Positions 60,129 through 64,000 of a DNA stretch of 64,000 nucleotides are shown one piece after another (within the stretch, counting starts at the first letter, position 1; each line of letters begins with the position of its first letter). The stretch lies in assembly GCA_020086605.1 (NCBI GenBank), contig JACBWW010000003.1:60678949-60742948 (forward strand), written 5' to 3'. The DNA is from Lanius collurio (Eukaryota; Chordata; Aves; Passeriformes; Laniidae). The position numbers were made by a program, and so were the translations under genes. The notes beneath the pieces are model-generated. The model was not told the DNA's origin, did no database searches, and worked only from the letters and a program-made list of their open reading frames with translations.

Positions 60129-60252
60129 TAAAAAGACCTGTGGATGTGGCACTTGAGGATCTAGTTTGGTGGTGAATACACTAGTGCTGGGTTAACAGCT
60201 GGACTCAGTTATCTTGGAGGTGTTTTCCAACCTAAATGATTCTATGATTCTG
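60129..60252 (+). mobile_element. CR1 LINE 3' end, sense
   Basis: AAAAAGACCTGTGGATGTGG, TAGTGCTGGGTTAACAGCTG and TTTTCCAACCTAAATGATTC lead to TATGATTCTG. Confidence 0.92.
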
Positions 60253-61327
60253 AATACATTTAGTCTGTATATTAGAGCTTTCCCAGCCATGAAATCTATT
60301 GTGGAAAAATCATAGAAGAAATGTGATAGAAAACTATTGCTTAAATTATTTTGTAGATGAGACTGGACGGATCTGGAGGAAAACATATTGTGAAAAGTAA
60401 AATTTCCTTTAAAGGGAGATACACTAGCTGATCATCAAGGTCTCTCTCCTATCTGTTTTCTCTGGTAATAATTATAGCTTTCCTTCCCTTTTCCATTTTT
60501 CCCTCTTTATCCTTTTCTCTGATCAATATCTGAAGCACAGATATATGTACATGCTTAATAGATACAATAAAAAAATCCCAGTCAGCCAGAGGAGAATGCT
60601 CCTATTTTACTACTATGCTATGTATCCAGATGAGACACATGAAGATAAAAATATATTAGTTTGCATAATTGTGAGAGGAAAAAATCATAAGGAATTTCCA
60701 TTAAAAAAACCACAACAAACAAAACAACTACAACAATCTCAAAGAAACAAAAAAAAGTGCCAAAAACCCCAAACCCAAAACCTTTCCATAAATTTTTCAA
60801 AATTGAGAATGTAAAGAAGAAAAAGAAACATTATGGGAAATACAGGAGAGTTTGGTGGCCAAAATTCTTTGACCACTCCCTAAACCATTATCTTGAATAC
60901 AAAGCCAGCTATCAGCAAGGGTGGAAGTGTGGTGGCTGCATTTGCTGCCAGGAATAAAATGAGAAATGAACTGGAATAGCTGGAATTTGCAACAGCCAAT
61001 AGTATGGACATTTCTGATTTGTTCTTTTGTCACTCATAAGGCAGAGTTGTGAAGACCCAGGCCCAGCATATCTGGTGAGCAGGTCCTTATGATCAGCTGT
61101 TGGCAGCCAGTGGTCATTGATGTTCAAGTTCTCAGAAATGCTGAGTCTGGCTTTGACTGGCCACTTCTGCTGATGAGTTGGCACCTTAACCTTTAGTGTC
61201 AGCCAGGCCAGCAGCCAAAATGAGTCTATTTCCACCAAGCCTTTTATTAAAATGGTATTGCCAGGTAATATATATATATTTTTTTCAAACTGTGAAATGC
61301 TGTCAGCTCATAGGAAACTGAAGACTT
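60253..61327. other. AT-rich unique DNA
   Basis: An A/C-rich low-complexity part (about 60700-60785) and a (TA)n/T-run patch near 61268-61286. No gene is recognised. Confidence 0.45.
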
Positions 61328-62190
61328 TGTTATAATGGTTGAAGACAAGTGTTTAATGTGTATGCATCAACCACCAATAGCTGATGGATGTGGAGCCAAC
61401 CAAGGGGTGCTGCTCATAACAGACAAGAATTTTTGGTAATTACCAAGGACAGTTGGTAATAACCCAGTGAAGGAAAGAACAAGATGTGTCTGGAGAGGTA
61501 GGGCAACACTCTTCCAGGACAAACATGGTTGTTGTTCCTGGAGATAAGCACAACAGAGTCCAGTGCAAGCAAAGGAAGTGGGCTTTGGAATGTAGGGAGA
61601 GAGCAAGACCACCCAAGGTCCCCGATGGCTCCAACCATTTCCAGAAAGTCTGAAGGAATAGACTGTGCATAAATAATTTGTATAGAAAGTGAGAAGTCTA
61701 TCTTCAGGCTGGGGAAAGCCTAGCTGTAAAAAGGCAACTCCATCAAGCCCAGCTGCGTGCCTCAGGATCTGGCACATTCCATCAGCTGGATTGATGCTGG
61801 AACCAGGAATTTTGATCTTTTTCTTGCTCCCTTCCTCCCTCCCTCCCTTCCTCCCTTCCTTCCTCCCTCCCTTCCTTCCCTTCCTTCCCTTCCCTTCCTT
61901 CCCTTTCTTCCTCCCTTCCTCCCTTCCTTCCCTTCCTTCCCTTCCTTCCCTTCCCTTCCTTCCCTTCCTTCCTCCCTCTCTTTTTCATTTTCATTTTCAT
62001 TTTCCACTTCTATCCAAAACCCACTGCTGAGTGCTTATATAACTTTTACCAATTTCTATGCCAAGTGTGTAATTTACTAACAAAATTTTGTGAGTTTTTG
62101 TAAACCCTCTGGCTTTTATTGTTCCTTTTGACCACAAGTATCTACAAATTTTGGATGCTCCCTTTCTCATAAGAGTGGGATGACACAATG
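61328..62190 (+). mobile_element. Possible degenerate LTR
   Basis: Blocks such as CAGCTGGATTGATGCTGGAA, TTTTGATCTTTTTCTTGCTC, CCAAAACCCACTGCTGAGTG and TGCTTATATAAC (TATA-like, 62035-62042), followed by TTTTGTGAGTTTTTGTAAAC, have the feel of a bird ERV LTR containing a pyrimidine microsatellite. A start at TGTTATAATGG (61328) and an end near GATGACACA (62189) are possible, but I find no matching target-site duplication. This rests on pattern memory only. Confidence 0.35.
61828..62004 (+). repeat. Polypyrimidine microsatellite
   Basis: CCTTCC/CCTCCC units from 61828 to about 61985, then four TTTTCA units. One strand is pure pyrimidine over about 155 bases. Pro/Ser/Phe-rich or Glu/Gly/Lys-rich frames over it are artefacts. 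Confidence 0.97.
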
Positions 62191-63593
62191 ATGAAGCAGA
62201 AATGAGTTCAAGTCACTGACAAATTTTACAGATACTGGGTCCTCTGCCCTTGACATTTCAGAAAAAGATTGGTTAGAAGGTGCGCACAGGAAAAAAAATG
62301 AGGTTGAAAATCTGAATCTCTCAAGAGAAAGAAGGAAGAAAGTTAGTGCTAGATTGATTTAAATTTGGAACACTGAAAAAGAAAATAAAAAAAACCCAAC
62401 ACATCTGGGAACGACTTTAGGCAGCTAAGTCAGAAAAAACTGACAGTGCACTCAATTTTCATCATCCTTTATTGGCTACTGAGAATCTGTGGTGCAAGGT
62501 GAGTTTCACTGTCCTGAAAAGATTTGAAATGCAAATATTATTTGGAATTAATTATTGTTATTTGATATATCTCATTACAGACATCATATAACATGCTCCT
62601 TAATTGTTAGATTTAAGTATTTTTTTAATAAAGACCGAAACTTCTAATAGGAAATACTTCTTTATGGTTTCACAACACATATTTGGACTGTAGTGCATAT
62701 CTTGAAGTACTGTAAGGCATCAGGGTCTGATAATGCAGTGCCAGAACTGCTACAGACAGGTAGGAACTCAGTTTTGTTGTGGCTCTTGACCCTCACCAAA
62801 CACATGGAACACTAACACAGACCATCCTTCCCAATGACTAGGGAAGGCTAGGGTTGGTGTATCATCTCAAAACGGTCATCATGTAAATAAATCTTTGATA
62901 AATATTGTTTTCAACTGAACAGTTTATTTTTAAAAGATTATAATGCTTAATGTGCATTTATCATCACTACAAGAGAGCTAAGGCTGTGCATGTAACACAG
63001 CCAGGCTCCTGTCATGATTCTCCTGAATCTGTGCTGCTCACTGGAGCTCCTCATACCATTGGAGACCCATAACAATTTAGAGAGTATAGAAAGTAGGTGA
63101 AAACTATCACTATTTTTCCAAACACACATGCATATATGTTCCTGCAGTTGGCAGAAATGCCACTGCCGGGTGGTGGATGAAACTGGGAGATGACCCCTGA
63201 TGGCTGTTACAGTGTAATTAGAGTGCTTGTAATTATAACAGTGAAATTAATGTTTTTGTATAGCAGTAACATTTTGATTATGAACATGCTAAGTATTTTA
63301 TTTATGTATCATTATCCCTGACCTGTAACTATCATGCTGTAGGAGGATTGCAGATACTTTTCATTTGAAAAATTGGAGACTTATTGCTGTACAATTGAGT
63401 CACATCTCTTTGAATCTTGACTGTTTTATTGGAATGTTTTTTATTGCTTCTACACAAAGGGTGTGCATTTGTAACTCTTGAGAATCAGTGAAGTATTTTC
63501 TGACACTGGATAAGGTTCTCAGCCAGTAAAATTTTGTATTTAGTTGTTTCACCTACATGAATTGAACTTTAGTCACTACAGTATAGAGGGGAA
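62191..63593. other. Unique AT-rich DNA, no gene recognised
   Basis: Only short chance frames. No repeat is recognised. Confidence 0.45.
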
Positions 63594-63937
63594 GATCACA
63601 GAATTATACAATCCTACCTTGAGTTGGAAGGGATCCACAAGGGTTATTGAGTAAAATCCCCTGCTCCTTACAGGGCTACCTAAACCAAGGCCATGTGACT
63701 AAAAATATTGTCCAGACACTCCTTGAACTCTGATGGGCTTCATGCCCTGACCAGCTCTCTGGGGACCCAGTGACTGACCACTGTCTCAGTGAAGAACCTT
63801 TTCCCAATGTCAGTCTAAACTTCCCCTGATACAGCTTCATCCCATTTCCTCATATCTTATCTCTGGTTATCAGAGAGTGGAGACCACCACCCCATTCCAC
63901 TTGCTCCCTCGAGGAAGATGCAGACTGTCATGAGGGC
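63594..63937 (-). mobile_element. CR1 LINE 3' region, antisense
   Basis: GATCACAGAATTATACAATC, GAGTTGGAAGGGATCCACAA, CTGTCTCAGTGAAGAACC, TTTTCCCAATGTCAGTC and GAGGAAGATGCAGACTG match the antisense tail of a CR1 subfamily that differs from the others here (the GGGATCCACAAGG variant). Confidence 0.88.
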
Positions 63938-63938
63938 A

Positions 63939-64000
63939 CTCCTCTCCTCTCCTCTCCTCTCCTCTCCTCTCCTCTCCTCTCCTCTCCTCTCCTCTCCTCT
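63939..64000 (+). repeat. (TCTCC)n pentanucleotide array, runs off the window
   Basis: At least twelve perfect CTCCT units fill the last 62 bases, directly after the CR1 copy. The right end is cut by the window edge. Confidence 0.97.

Noticed and set aside
61757..62080. Proline/serine-rich frames over the pyrimidine tract, and Glu/Gly/Lys-rich ones opposite
   Set aside because: Pure products of a microsatellite.
63939..64000. CRISPR or telomeric array
   Set aside because: Five-base perfect microsatellite with no spacers; not TTAGGG.

Overview
The window looks like nuclear DNA of a bird, most likely a songbird. It is AT-rich and non-coding. It is scattered with 5'-truncated CR1 LINE copies in both orientations, recognised by CR1 3' tails built on ATGATTCTGTGATTCTG-like repeats. 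It also carries avian long terminal repeats (LTRs) of the ERVL type and one complete LTR-flanked provirus-like element. No complete host protein-coding gene is visible. Most open frames are chance frames or lie inside repeats.

Layout. Positions 1-9.5 kb hold an antisense ERVL-type LTR piece (about 1.9-2.2 kb) abutting CR1 copies, and more CR1 at 2.6, 5.5, 7.9 and 9.4 kb. Positions 9.8-21.9 kb are mostly unique DNA with a (TTTTG)n tract and CR1 at 11.3, 16.4 and 17.4 kb. Positions 21954-24538 hold the main discovery. Positions 26.6-39.1 kb hold CR1 copies in unique DNA. A clean solo ERVL-type LTR sits at 41387-42017. A strong candidate host coding exon lies on the minus strand at 43528-43799. 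A 58-bp scrap of the same LTR family as the 22-24 kb element is at 45081-45138. An inverted pair of closely related CR1 tails lies at 45.3-45.6 and 47.8-48.0 kb. Positions 48-64 kb hold an ancient CR1, a long CR1 interrupted by a one-base assembly gap at 57089, a possible degenerate LTR around 61.3-62.2 kb, and a (TCTCC)n array running off the window end.

The 21954-24538 element is bounded by a 6-bp target-site duplication (GGTGAC). It has two roughly 290-bp LTRs, a primer-binding site matching the 3' end of a tRNA-Ala, and a polypurine tract. Its internal region is only about 2 kb and has no protease, polymerase or envelope. It carries a Gag matrix-like frame, a GC-rich linker broken by stops, and then, back in the gag frame, a well-conserved Y-box type cold-shock domain, the single-stranded nucleic-acid-binding fold of YBX1, YBX2 and YBX3. 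A proline/phenylalanine/methionine-rich tail follows. The arrangement is that of a transducing, non-autonomous retrovirus: a truncated gag fused to a captured host RNA-binding domain, packaged and copied by an autonomous relative. I know of no described family with this architecture. This copy is dead: eight TGA stops plus a TAA and another TGA in the linker, and a one-base frameshift at the end of the cold-shock domain. The two LTRs differ at roughly 8-9% of sites by eye, so the insertion is not recent.
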